This document shows, piece after piece, positions 25,367-33,675 of a DNA stretch of 37,882 nt (position 1 is its first letter; every line of letters begins with the position of its first letter). Under the pieces are notes generated by a model. It searched no databases. It saw nothing but the letters and a program-made list of their open reading frames with translations, and had not been told where the DNA came from. Origin of the DNA: Candidatus Gallacutalibacter pullistercoris. GTDB lineage: Bacteria; Bacillota; Clostridia; Oscillospirales; Acutalibacteraceae. A program made the position numbers and the translations under genes. The stretch lies in contig DVIY01000189.1 of assembly GCA_018710915.1 (NCBI GenBank), positions 1 through 37,882 of the forward strand, written 5' to 3'.

Positions 25367-27211
25367 ATGGCGGATCGTTATATTATCGCAACGGGCGGCA
25401 CCGGCGCCATGTGTGCACGGGCATTCCTGTATCTTCTGGCCGCCGGATGCGGCGACACGATGGATACCTACCATATTCTGCTGGTAGATAAGGATAAGCA
25501 CAGCGATGCCGGCACAGCCTGTGAAAACCTGTTGGAAGAATACAATTCACTGCGCGCACAATTGACAGACGCTCAGTCCTTTCATATGCCGAAAGTCGAG
25601 TTGGAAAAGTGGAATTTTACCGATGCGGTCATTGATGAGTATGTTTGCCGCACCGGAAGACAGGCACAGGACTTGAGCAGCCTGAACCTGAAAAATCTGC
25701 TGAACCCCGAAAACGACAGCATGAAAGCCCTTTTGATGGATACTTTATACACCCGCGACGAGATGCAGGTGGATTTGGAAAACGGATTTTACGGCCATCC
25801 CAATGTGGGCGCAGCGGTGTTCGACTATATTCGCGATCGCTTTTTGAGCCAAAGAACCATCGACCGGGAAGGCAGCGAAAAGATCAACCAGTTTATGACA
25901 GACCTGCACAACAGCCTGCGCAGCCAGCCGACATTTGTCTATCTGTTTGGCTCACTGTTTGGCGGTACGGGCGCAAGCGTGTTCCCCAATGTGGTATCGG
26001 CGCTGCGCTCCATTCGCGGCGAGACTCCCGGCGATAACTGGGGCGAGACCCGTCTGGTGCTGGGCGGTACCATGGTGATGCCGTATTTCAGGCTCCCGGA
26101 TTGCCCCGCAGACAGCATCGAGCGTTTGGAGAGCGTGGTTCCCAATGACTCTAAATTTGCCGAGCAGACCCGTGAGGCGCTGCGTTATTACGCCGAGAGC
26201 CATCTGCTGCAGCAGATGATGAACCTGATGCTGGTGGGTACCAAGCAGCTGGATGTTACCAGCGAACTGTATGCCCGCGGCGGCGACCAGTGCCAGCACT
26301 TCCATATGGTGCTGCAAATCGCGGCGGCGACAGCTCTCCGGTTCTTCCGTGGGGAGCTGGGCGGCATGCAGAATCAGTATCCTGCCGGCCAGTCCGTAAC
26401 GCCCGCAGGAAAGCTGCTTTTGTGGAAGGTACAGCCTGATAAGGGAGGCTCGAAAAATGGGTGGAGTACCCTTACCGTCAGCGAGCTTGGGCTGGAAAAG
26501 GAGTACCGCAAGATGGACCAGTTCCTGCGCTTCTCGATGATTGTCGTGTATTATCTGCAAAATAAATTTTCGAAAGAGACCGCCAGCCTGCGGGATGAGA
26601 TCGAAGTGCTGGGCACCATGAAGCAGATGAGAGACCAGAATGGCAGCCCGCTTCAGCTGTATAAGGGGCGTATTTCCACGCAGGATATCAACACATATTA
26701 TAAAGAGCCTATCGGAAAAGCCAGCGCCTTCTGCAAGAAATTCCTCCAGTATTATTTTGATGTTGCCATGAGCGGTTATGACTGGTCGAAATATCATGAC
26801 AAACAGAGCGTTCCGGTACAAAGGGGCGGCAGCCAGACAGTTTCCTGTAAAAAATACAGTGTGCTGCCGGCTGTGAGCAGCCAGGCGATGGAAGAAACAT
26901 TCCTCAGCCGCCGCTGGGTGGATATTGTCAATCTGGCGCAACTGCACCGTATATTGGAAGTCATGCATCCCAATGAGGTGGAAAAGACCACCACGCTGAA
27001 CCAGATTATGACCTTTATGCCGCTGGATACCGAGCGCCATCTGGTACAGGAAGTCAACTTCCCGCACAATATCGGACAGATTTATGTGGACCATGTGCTC
27101 GACTCACTTGACCTTGTGCGCAAGAGATTCGGCGGGGTCAAGAATGACGGCGTGCATTTCTCGCAGATCTATGACAAGATCTATCATTACTGCGATATTG
27201 CCAACCGCTGA
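25367..27211 (+). CDS. Tubulin-like GTPase family protein
   Basis: IIATGGTGAMCARAFLYLLAAG N-terminal nucleotide-binding loop; YLFGSLFGGTGASVFPNVVSALRSI tubulin/FtsZ-signature-like glycine loop; GGAGCG RBS. Confidence 0.82.
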   Translation: MADRYIIATGGTGAMCARAFLYLLAAGCGDTMDTYHILLVDKDKHSDAGTACENLLEEYNSLRAQLTDAQSFHMPKVELEKWNFTDAVIDEYVCRTGRQAQDLSSLNLKNLLNPENDSMKALLMDTLYTRDEMQVDLENGFYGHPNVGAAVFDYIRDRFLSQRTIDREGSEKINQFMTDLHNSLRSQPTFVYLFGSLFGGTGASVFPNVVSALRSIRGETPGDNWGETRLVLGGTMVMPYFRLPDCPADSIERLESVVPNDSKFAEQTREALRYYAESHLLQQMMNLMLVGTKQLDVTSELYARGGDQCQHFHMVLQIAAATALRFFRGELGGMQNQYPAGQSVTPAGKLLLWKVQPDKGGSKNGWSTLTVSELGLEKEYRKMDQFLRFSMIVVYYLQNKFSKETASLRDEIEVLGTMKQMRDQNGSPLQLYKGRISTQDINTYYKEPIGKASAFCKKFLQYYFDVAMSGYDWSKYHDKQSVPVQRGGSQTVSCKKYSVLPAVSSQAMEETFLSRRWVDIVNLAQLHRILEVMHPNEVEKTTTLNQIMTFMPLDTERHLVQEVNFPHNIGQIYVDHVLDSLDLVRKRFGGVKNDGVHFSQIYDKIYHYCDIANR

Positions 27212-27261
27212 TGCCCCCGGGAGGGAAGAATTTTTGGGATTTCAGAAGGAGATGAAACCTG

Positions 27262-30200
27262 ATGCAAATCAGAGATCTTTTTACAGATAACCTGGTTGCC
27301 AGTACCAGACTGTCCCCCACCTTGGTGCCGGGTCTGGATACTTCGGAAAGCAAGGGCCCCATTACGGCAGCCGACGGGATTGGGCCAGCTCAGATTGCAG
27401 AAAATTTCTATCTGACAACAGAGAGTGATTCGGCCAACTCTGCCTATGCACGCCCCTCTATGCTGGCGCATGTTTCCAGCTTTGCCAGCGGCGTGCGCAC
27501 CATTGCTGAAAAATGGAATGCCGGTAAGCTGACTGGTGCGGATATGGATTCCTCCGCTTACCGTGATTTTATTGAATGGCAGGGTCTGGTCGCCATCGTG
27601 GCGCTGCATGATATCTATTCCTATAAAGGGCTGGATATCTCGGTGAAGAGCATACAGCTGAACAGCAAAGACAAGCTGCATGAGTGCATCCTGCTCTCGA
27701 TGAGCAAGGATATGGACTATAAAACCACCATTACGGTTGATGAATCGGGCATACCGCAGGGAAAACTGTTTTATGTCTGCCAGAAGGACGAACCGTTTGC
27801 CATTTTTCATCCGGTAATCGGCATCTGCCCGCTGCAAACCTACTCCAAAACCCTGTTTGACGGTGTGGTGGACTGGTTCAGCAGCCAGCAGGGTACGGTG
27901 AAAACCTGCCATGAAGCCTGGCTTCCGGTATGCAGCGGAGAGGGCCGCCTGGACGATTTCTTCCTGGCGCGCATTGCCTGGTGGGCAGAAAAGAACCGCA
28001 TGAAAGACCTGCATGAGCTTATGCAGAAAGGGATGCGCGATCCCCAAAAATACAACCCTGATTTGTATAAACGTCTGGAGGCCAGCACCCAGTGGCCGGC
28101 GGTTTCCAATATCGATGAGATTTGGCAGGATCGCGGCGCTGAATTCAGTACCGCAGTACAGGCATGGCAGAACGCCGGCTCACTTTCCAGCCTGTTTACA
28201 GACACGCTGTTTCTGGCATATGTACAGGAAAAATCGGACAGCCGTTTGACCTATAATACGCCTGACGGCGCGAAACAGCTGGATTTCAGCAATGCCGGTA
28301 CGCTGCCGGAGCTGGCCCATTTTGTTCCGGTGCTTCCCTTTACCCAGTCCGGCGCAAAGCTGCTGGAAAAGGGATGCATGCTGAAAGAAGTCAGGATTAC
28401 AGCCGTTGCAGTGCCTGGCGGCCTTTCTGGGGTGCGCGTAGAGGTGAGCATCCAGACGCCGGAAGATGAAGTCCTGCCGCTGAACCGTTTTTACAGTGCA
28501 GAAGCGCTTATCCAGGGCCCCCTGCCGTATATGATGGTGTGGCCGTGGGTATCCCTGCCTGCCAAGATGTGGAAAAAATACTATGCTACCTGGCAGAAGG
28601 GCAGCGGAGATGTCTATGACGTGCTGCAGGACGGCAGCGGCAGCGACCTGCCGCGTATGGCAGAGGTTTCGCTGGAGATGGATGGCGGTGAGCATCACCG
28701 GATCCGCCGGGCAGCCTCAAAGGATGCATGGGATGTCTATTACCGCACCGATCCGTTCCGCTATGCGGTGATGAAAAACAGCGAGGGTGCCGAGCTGGGA
28801 ACTATATTTGTCCCGCAGTGCGCGCCGCTGCAGGGAGAGCCTCTCAGCGGTACAGCTATCCCGCTTTCGGTGGACTTTGGTACGACCAGTACCGTGTGCG
28901 GCCTGAAGCTTTCAGACGGGAAAAATGTGGTTCTGCCCTATCGCGATTACAGCCGCACCATTACGGTGGAAGACCCCGACACCCGCAGGAACGTATCGCA
29001 TCATCACTGGCTGGGCACCGACCCCGGTGTGGAGCATGCGCGCAAGATTTTTAGTGTGGCGCAGCTGTTTGAGCGCGCAGATGGAAGTGCAGCCCCCAAC
29101 CTGGCGGTCATGAATGGAATCGGCAACCAGACTTACTATGTAGACGGCCGCCTGTTCCTGGTTTCCGGCGCTTTGCTGAATGTGTATGCAGGCGCACATC
29201 CCGGTGTGCTGGACCCGTTCAGCACACAGAAGATTATGAACGATATGAAGTTCACCAATAAGCTCGACCTGAAGAATGCAGCTGCCGCCGCTATCTTTTT
29301 GGCGGGTGTATACCAGTATGCGCTGCTGTATCTGCTCAGCGCCAACTACCGCCCTTCTGCGGGGAGTGAGTTTATCAAGCTGCGCGTGTCATACCCCAAT
29401 GATGTGACGCTGAACGCCTTGAAGAACACCTGGAGCAATGTGAAAGAAATTCTGGCGGGTACAGTAGACCCGGTTCTGCTGCAGCCGCTGGAAAATATTC
29501 ATTATTATACCGAGGCCCGTGCTACTACACAGTATCAGCTGCGCCCCGGCGGAGGCTATGATACGCTTTCCAACCTGATTTCGCTGGATATCGGCGGAGG
29601 TACCACTGATATTTCCATCACCAACCGTACATATCCGGGCGAAGTGCGTTCGCTCTCCGTGCGGTATGCCGGTAAGGAAATCATGATTGACAGTATTATC
29701 GAGACCTTCCGGCAGTATTCTCCGCACGCAACCTTTGAGCGTGTGAAAACCTTCCGCGATTTGTGGCAGGCGTCTGAGAAGGAATCCTCTTTGATGATTA
29801 CGGATTTCGATGAAATCTGCAAGGAATTCCAAAAGAGTTCCAGTGATGATGCGGGCCGGTATGACCTGGTCGACAGCAACTCCCTGCGTATGATTGTGGA
29901 AATGCTGCTGGCCGGCGGGATGGATCTGGGCGATCCGCACCAGCCCAACGGCACCAACTTCCTGCGCCGCCTGATTATGGCGAAATTCCTGATGCTGATG
30001 CGTCTGGTAGCCGAAACGATTCGCAATAACCTGGATATGTGGTGTATTGCCGGCCATAAAGGGCCGCTGCAGCTCAACGGAAACACGCTGTCGCTGCATC
30101 TTTCTGTGACAGGTACCGGCGCCCAGCTGCTGCAATATGTGTTCAACTGCTCCCTGGGCGATCTGGACAGCAGGGACGCCAACGCACTGCGTTACGCCCT

Positions 30201-30918
30201 TCCCCACTCCAGCGCGTGCATCGATATTTTGAACGAGCTGTTCAAGAATGTCATTGGCCCTGAAAATCTGGGCGAAAATGTCAGTGTCAATATCACCTTC
30301 CATGTCAACCATGATGTAGCCGAAAAGCTGGAGGTCTGCTATGGTATGCTGCAGCCCGGAATTGAAACGGCAGCAGCCCCCGCAGCTGCGACAGCCAAAG
30401 CAGCCGCACCGGCCAGCCCGGCAGCTCCTGCCATGGGTGCATTTTCGATTGCCACAATGATTCAGCAGGAAACCGCCAAACAGCAGCAGCCTGCACTCAC
30501 CACAACCGAACAGGAGCAGGTGGAACGTCAGAAACACAGCGACGAAGTCAAGCAGATGTTCAACCAGTATCGATTCTCGCCCAAGATGGATGAAGTGGTG
30601 GAGTATATCAAAGCGCTGTCGGTGTATATCAATGTATGGGACCGTGTGATCTTTGGCGATTCATCCGAGCTGGTAGGCACCCACTACGGCCTGGAAAAAC
30701 CGGATATGACGCTGATCTGCAAGGTGTACGACCTTCTTTCTGACCATGTGGAAGAGCTGATTCCTGCCAGCTGCCTGCGGGCAAGCGAGCGCCGCGCAGC
30801 CTATATGGCAGAGGCAGAACAGGAAGAATACCGTGACCTGCTGATTAAAACCTATGTGACCGATGACCTGTTCAACCAGAAGATGGCCAGATATCAGGCA
30901 GACCGGTCGATTCACTGA
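27262..30918 (+). CDS. Giant actin/Hsp70-superfamily ATPase
   Basis: SVDFGTTSTVCGLKLS (phosphate 1) and ISLDIGGGTTDISITNR (phosphate 2); ~530-aa N-terminal extension; Ala/Pro linker. Confidence 0.85.
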   Translation: MQIRDLFTDNLVASTRLSPTLVPGLDTSESKGPITAADGIGPAQIAENFYLTTESDSANSAYARPSMLAHVSSFASGVRTIAEKWNAGKLTGADMDSSAYRDFIEWQGLVAIVALHDIYSYKGLDISVKSIQLNSKDKLHECILLSMSKDMDYKTTITVDESGIPQGKLFYVCQKDEPFAIFHPVIGICPLQTYSKTLFDGVVDWFSSQQGTVKTCHEAWLPVCSGEGRLDDFFLARIAWWAEKNRMKDLHELMQKGMRDPQKYNPDLYKRLEASTQWPAVSNIDEIWQDRGAEFSTAVQAWQNAGSLSSLFTDTLFLAYVQEKSDSRLTYNTPDGAKQLDFSNAGTLPELAHFVPVLPFTQSGAKLLEKGCMLKEVRITAVAVPGGLSGVRVEVSIQTPEDEVLPLNRFYSAEALIQGPLPYMMVWPWVSLPAKMWKKYYATWQKGSGDVYDVLQDGSGSDLPRMAEVSLEMDGGEHHRIRRAASKDAWDVYYRTDPFRYAVMKNSEGAELGTIFVPQCAPLQGEPLSGTAIPLSVDFGTTSTVCGLKLSDGKNVVLPYRDYSRTITVEDPDTRRNVSHHHWLGTDPGVEHARKIFSVAQLFERADGSAAPNLAVMNGIGNQTYYVDGRLFLVSGALLNVYAGAHPGVLDPFSTQKIMNDMKFTNKLDLKNAAAAAIFLAGVYQYALLYLLSANYRPSAGSEFIKLRVSYPNDVTLNALKNTWSNVKEILAGTVDPVLLQPLENIHYYTEARATTQYQLRPGGGYDTLSNLISLDIGGGTTDISITNRTYPGEVRSLSVRYAGKEIMIDSIIETFRQYSPHATFERVKTFRDLWQASEKESSLMITDFDEICKEFQKSSSDDAGRYDLVDSNSLRMIVEMLLAGGMDLGDPHQPNGTNFLRRLIMAKFLMLMRLVAETIRNNLDMWCIAGHKGPLQLNGNTLSLHLSVTGTGAQLLQYVFNCSLGDLDSRDANALRYALPHSSACIDILNELFKNVIGPENLGENVSVNITFHVNHDVAEKLEVCYGMLQPGIETAAAPAAATAKAAAPASPAAPAMGAFSIATMIQQETAKQQQPALTTTEQEQVERQKHSDEVKQMFNQYRFSPKMDEVVEYIKALSVYINVWDRVIFGDSSELVGTHYGLEKPDMTLICKVYDLLSDHVEELIPASCLRASERRAAYMAEAEQEEYRDLLIKTYVTDDLFNQKMARYQADRSIH

Positions 30919-31017
30919 TGATTTCAGAAAATCATGATGAAAAAGTTCTGGGCGCAGCCGCGGCTGCGCCGCAGAGCCCGATGCAGCGGTAGCTGCGCGA
31001 TAAAGGAGGATCAGACC

Positions 31018-31971
31018 ATGAATCGTTGTGTTGTCTGGGCAACAAAAAAAATTGCGGTATGCCTGAGTGTCATGCTGCTGCTGGCAGCTGGCGGATGGAG
31101 CCTGCCGGTTATGGCCAAAACCAGCACAGAAGAGCAAACGCCGATGGTGCAGAAGCTTTCGGCCGAAACCGAAGGCCAGGCGGAGGCTTTGGAAAAAGAG
31201 ATTGCGCAGCTGAACGCGGATCTTTCCACAGCCAAAACCGCACTGGTTTTGGGCATTATAGGGGCATCCCTGGCTGTTCTGGCCATAGCAGGCGCGAGCG
31301 TTGCTATTTTTATGGGGATGAAGCGCCCCACAGAAAAAGAGCTGTTTGACCCCGAAAAGTTTGCAACCAGGGACGACCTGAACGCCCTGTCTCAAAATGT
31401 GGCGCAGCAGATTGACCGGGTGAAGAACGAAGAAATGCGAAATGCCCGTATAAAGGCAGAAAAGCAGACCACTCCCCCGGAAGAAAAGAGAAAATTCGTT
31501 ATACCCGACTTGCCCGAAACAGAACCCGTGAAAAAAACGGCCTGGGCAGCTTCCCCTGTTGCTGTTGAGCCGAAAGTACAGCCGGATGTTGCGGTAAAGG
31601 CTGAAGAGCCCGAAATCAAAGCGGATGCTGTGGTGGTTGGAAAGCTGAAAGCAAATTTTGAGCCGCAGATTCGCGACCGCATCTGGCTGACAGAAGGGCG
31701 CGGCTATCTGCTCTATGAAGATAATACGCTGGAGCCGGAGCAGGGCCGCGGTTCCAATACGCTCGAAAATTTCGCGCAAAACGGCCTTTTGCGTTTATTT
31801 GATGCACAGGTAAATGGGCAGACCTATACCTACCAGCAGATTATCAACGGCGAGTATCCCCGCAACCAGTACTATCAGCCTGGCGATGTGCTGAAAAAAG
31901 CAGTTGTCAAGCAGGAGAGCGGCGGAGAATACAGCCTGGTGCACCCGGGACGGATTGAAATGCGGCCGTAA
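31018..31971 (+). CDS. Membrane protein with signal peptide, coiled coil and uncharacterised C-terminal domain
   Basis: Signal-like N-terminus IAVCLSVMLLLAAGGWSLPVMA; TM ALVLGIIGASLAVLAIAGASVAIF; RBS AAAGGAGG. Confidence 0.75.
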   Translation: MNRCVVWATKKIAVCLSVMLLLAAGGWSLPVMAKTSTEEQTPMVQKLSAETEGQAEALEKEIAQLNADLSTAKTALVLGIIGASLAVLAIAGASVAIFMGMKRPTEKELFDPEKFATRDDLNALSQNVAQQIDRVKNEEMRNARIKAEKQTTPPEEKRKFVIPDLPETEPVKKTAWAASPVAVEPKVQPDVAVKAEEPEIKADAVVVGKLKANFEPQIRDRIWLTEGRGYLLYEDNTLEPEQGRGSNTLENFAQNGLLRLFDAQVNGQTYTYQQIINGEYPRNQYYQPGDVLKKAVVKQESGGEYSLVHPGRIEMRP

Positions 31972-31984
31972 ATTTACAGAAAGG

Positions 31985-32028
31985 AATCCCCCCTTGGGCT
32001 TTACAGTCTGAAAAAAGGGGGGATTTTC
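31985..32028 (+). terminator. Intra-cluster terminator / attenuator
   Basis: AATCCCCCCTT ... AAGGGGGGATT perfect 11-bp stem followed by TTC. Confidence 0.7.
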
Positions 32029-32048
32029 ATATACAGGGAGGAATGACT

Positions 32049-32771
32049 ATGCCAGCAGTCAATCAAAACCGACAGTTTCAGATTATCAATGTGACAGAAC
32101 CGCATCTTCCGTGCGTGCTGATTCTCGATGTTTCCGCTTCCATGGATGGAGACCCCATCGCGTTTGTAAACCGCGCGTTGACGCGGGCTGTTGAAGTGAT
32201 TGCAGATGACTCCATTGCAAGCAGGCGGGTAGAAATATGTTTGATTACCTTTGGCAGCTCGGTAAAGGTAGAAGTACCGTTTCAGACCAGCAGCCAGTAT
32301 TCACCAAAAAAGCTGTTTGCCGGCGGGCTGAGCAGCCTGAACACAGCGCTGATTATGGCAATGGATGAAATTGAAAAGCGGATGGAAGCATACAGCAGCC
32401 TGGATGTAGCCAGCTGTACCCCGTGGATTTTCCTGCTGTCTGATGGGTATCCGAGCGATATGGAGCGCTTTGAAGAGGCCAGCGGCAGGCTTCATCAGAA
32501 AATCCGCGATAAAAAGCTGAATTTTTTCCCCATGGCAGTGGGTGGAGCAGATGTGGATTTTCTGCGCCGGTATTTTCCAGAGCAGGAAGAAGGCGCCGTG
32601 CTGAGCGGCACAATGGAGGAACTGGAAGACGTATTAGCATGGTTTGCCGGGCAGGTGTCGGAATCTTCCCACAGCGGCGTGCGCAAAAACGCAGAAATTC
32701 CGCTGTATGTACGGCGCGCACAGCGCCAGGAGGGGAAAACGGCGCAGCGGATGATTACCATCAACCTGTAG
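32049..32771 (+). CDS. TerY-like cytosolic VWA protein
   Basis: LPCVLILDVSASMDGDPIAFVNRALTRAVEVI (DxSxS), CTPWIFLLSDGYPSD; GGAGG RBS. Confidence 0.9.
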   Translation: MPAVNQNRQFQIINVTEPHLPCVLILDVSASMDGDPIAFVNRALTRAVEVIADDSIASRRVEICLITFGSSVKVEVPFQTSSQYSPKKLFAGGLSSLNTALIMAMDEIEKRMEAYSSLDVASCTPWIFLLSDGYPSDMERFEEASGRLHQKIRDKKLNFFPMAVGGADVDFLRRYFPEQEEGAVLSGTMEELEDVLAWFAGQVSESSHSGVRKNAEIPLYVRRAQRQEGKTAQRMITINL

Positions 32772-32787
32772 AGAGGGGGAAAAACAG

Positions 32788-33663
32788 ATGCATTCCTGTG
32801 AAAAGGTGTTTGACAGGATTGGCAAGGAATACAGGATTGGGCAGCGGGTGCACTGTCGTCCGGACGGCGGGGAGTTGTTTTCCGTACAGGAAAATCCGCA
32901 GCAGCTTGTGCTGCAAACAGCATGCAGTATTCCCGAACAGAACCGCCTTTCGTGCGATTCTTCCAGCCTGATGCAGGTACAGGTTCCGGTGTATGACCAG
33001 GACGGGCAGGCTTTCGGTTTTCTGATGCGGCTGAAACGCGAGCTGCCGAACCCGGTTTCACTGGAAGCGCGTTTGACGCAGCTGGGAGAGGAGGTTTCCA
33101 GCTCGGTTCCTGTGCGCAAACTGCTTGCGGTACAGATGTGCCGTATTTTTTCGCTGGTACATCAGGAGGGCTTTGTGTTTGGGTTTGCAGAGCCGGGCGA
33201 TTTTCTGGTATCAGGGCGCAACCGGCTGGTGTGTGCCAGCACTGACCGCTGCCTGACAAATCCCGTGGAATGGGAGAGCATGTGGTATTATTGTGCGCCC
33301 GAGGTGCTGGCTGCGGACGCAAACTGTGAATATGATTTTGCAGGCGACTGCTATACGCTGGGAATTTTGCTGTTTCAGATTCTTACCGGCAGTTATCCGT
33401 TTGGCAGAGGTCTTTTGCCAAAGGAGGAACGGATTCTGGAGGAGATTCTGGACGGGAAAAGCGTGTTTTTTTATTCTGACCGCCCCGAAAACCAATCGAT
33501 TCTTGCGCGGCTGCGGGAATACGATGCAGACGGGGAAATGGTTTCACAGACGCTGCTGAGCCTGTTTCAGAGGACATTCGACTATTCGGGAAGCAGCTCG
33601 TATCAGGAGGGACGCCCTTCACTGGCGGAATGGGCCCGCTTTATGCAGGCGGCCAAATGGTAA
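32788..33663 (+). CDS. Kinase-like protein lacking catalytic residues (pseudokinase)
   Basis: HQEGFVFGFAEPGDFLVSG (catalytic loop without HRD/GD Asp), YYCAPEVL (APE), YDFAGDCYTLGILLFQILTGSYPF (subdomain IX). Confidence 0.75.
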   Translation: MHSCEKVFDRIGKEYRIGQRVHCRPDGGELFSVQENPQQLVLQTACSIPEQNRLSCDSSSLMQVQVPVYDQDGQAFGFLMRLKRELPNPVSLEARLTQLGEEVSSSVPVRKLLAVQMCRIFSLVHQEGFVFGFAEPGDFLVSGRNRLVCASTDRCLTNPVEWESMWYYCAPEVLAADANCEYDFAGDCYTLGILLFQILTGSYPFGRGLLPKEERILEEILDGKSVFFYSDRPENQSILARLREYDADGEMVSQTLLSLFQRTFDYSGSSSYQEGRPSLAEWARFMQAAKW

Positions 33664-33675
33664 GGAGGGAATCAT

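Noticed and set aside
25952-27094. 380-aa reverse-strand ORF
   Set aside because: Antisense to the tubulin-like gene; no coherent domain pattern.
29389-30537. 382-aa reverse-strand ORF
   Set aside because: Antisense to the actin/Hsp70-like ATPase; Cys/Gly-rich start reflects the complement of an Ala/Pro linker.
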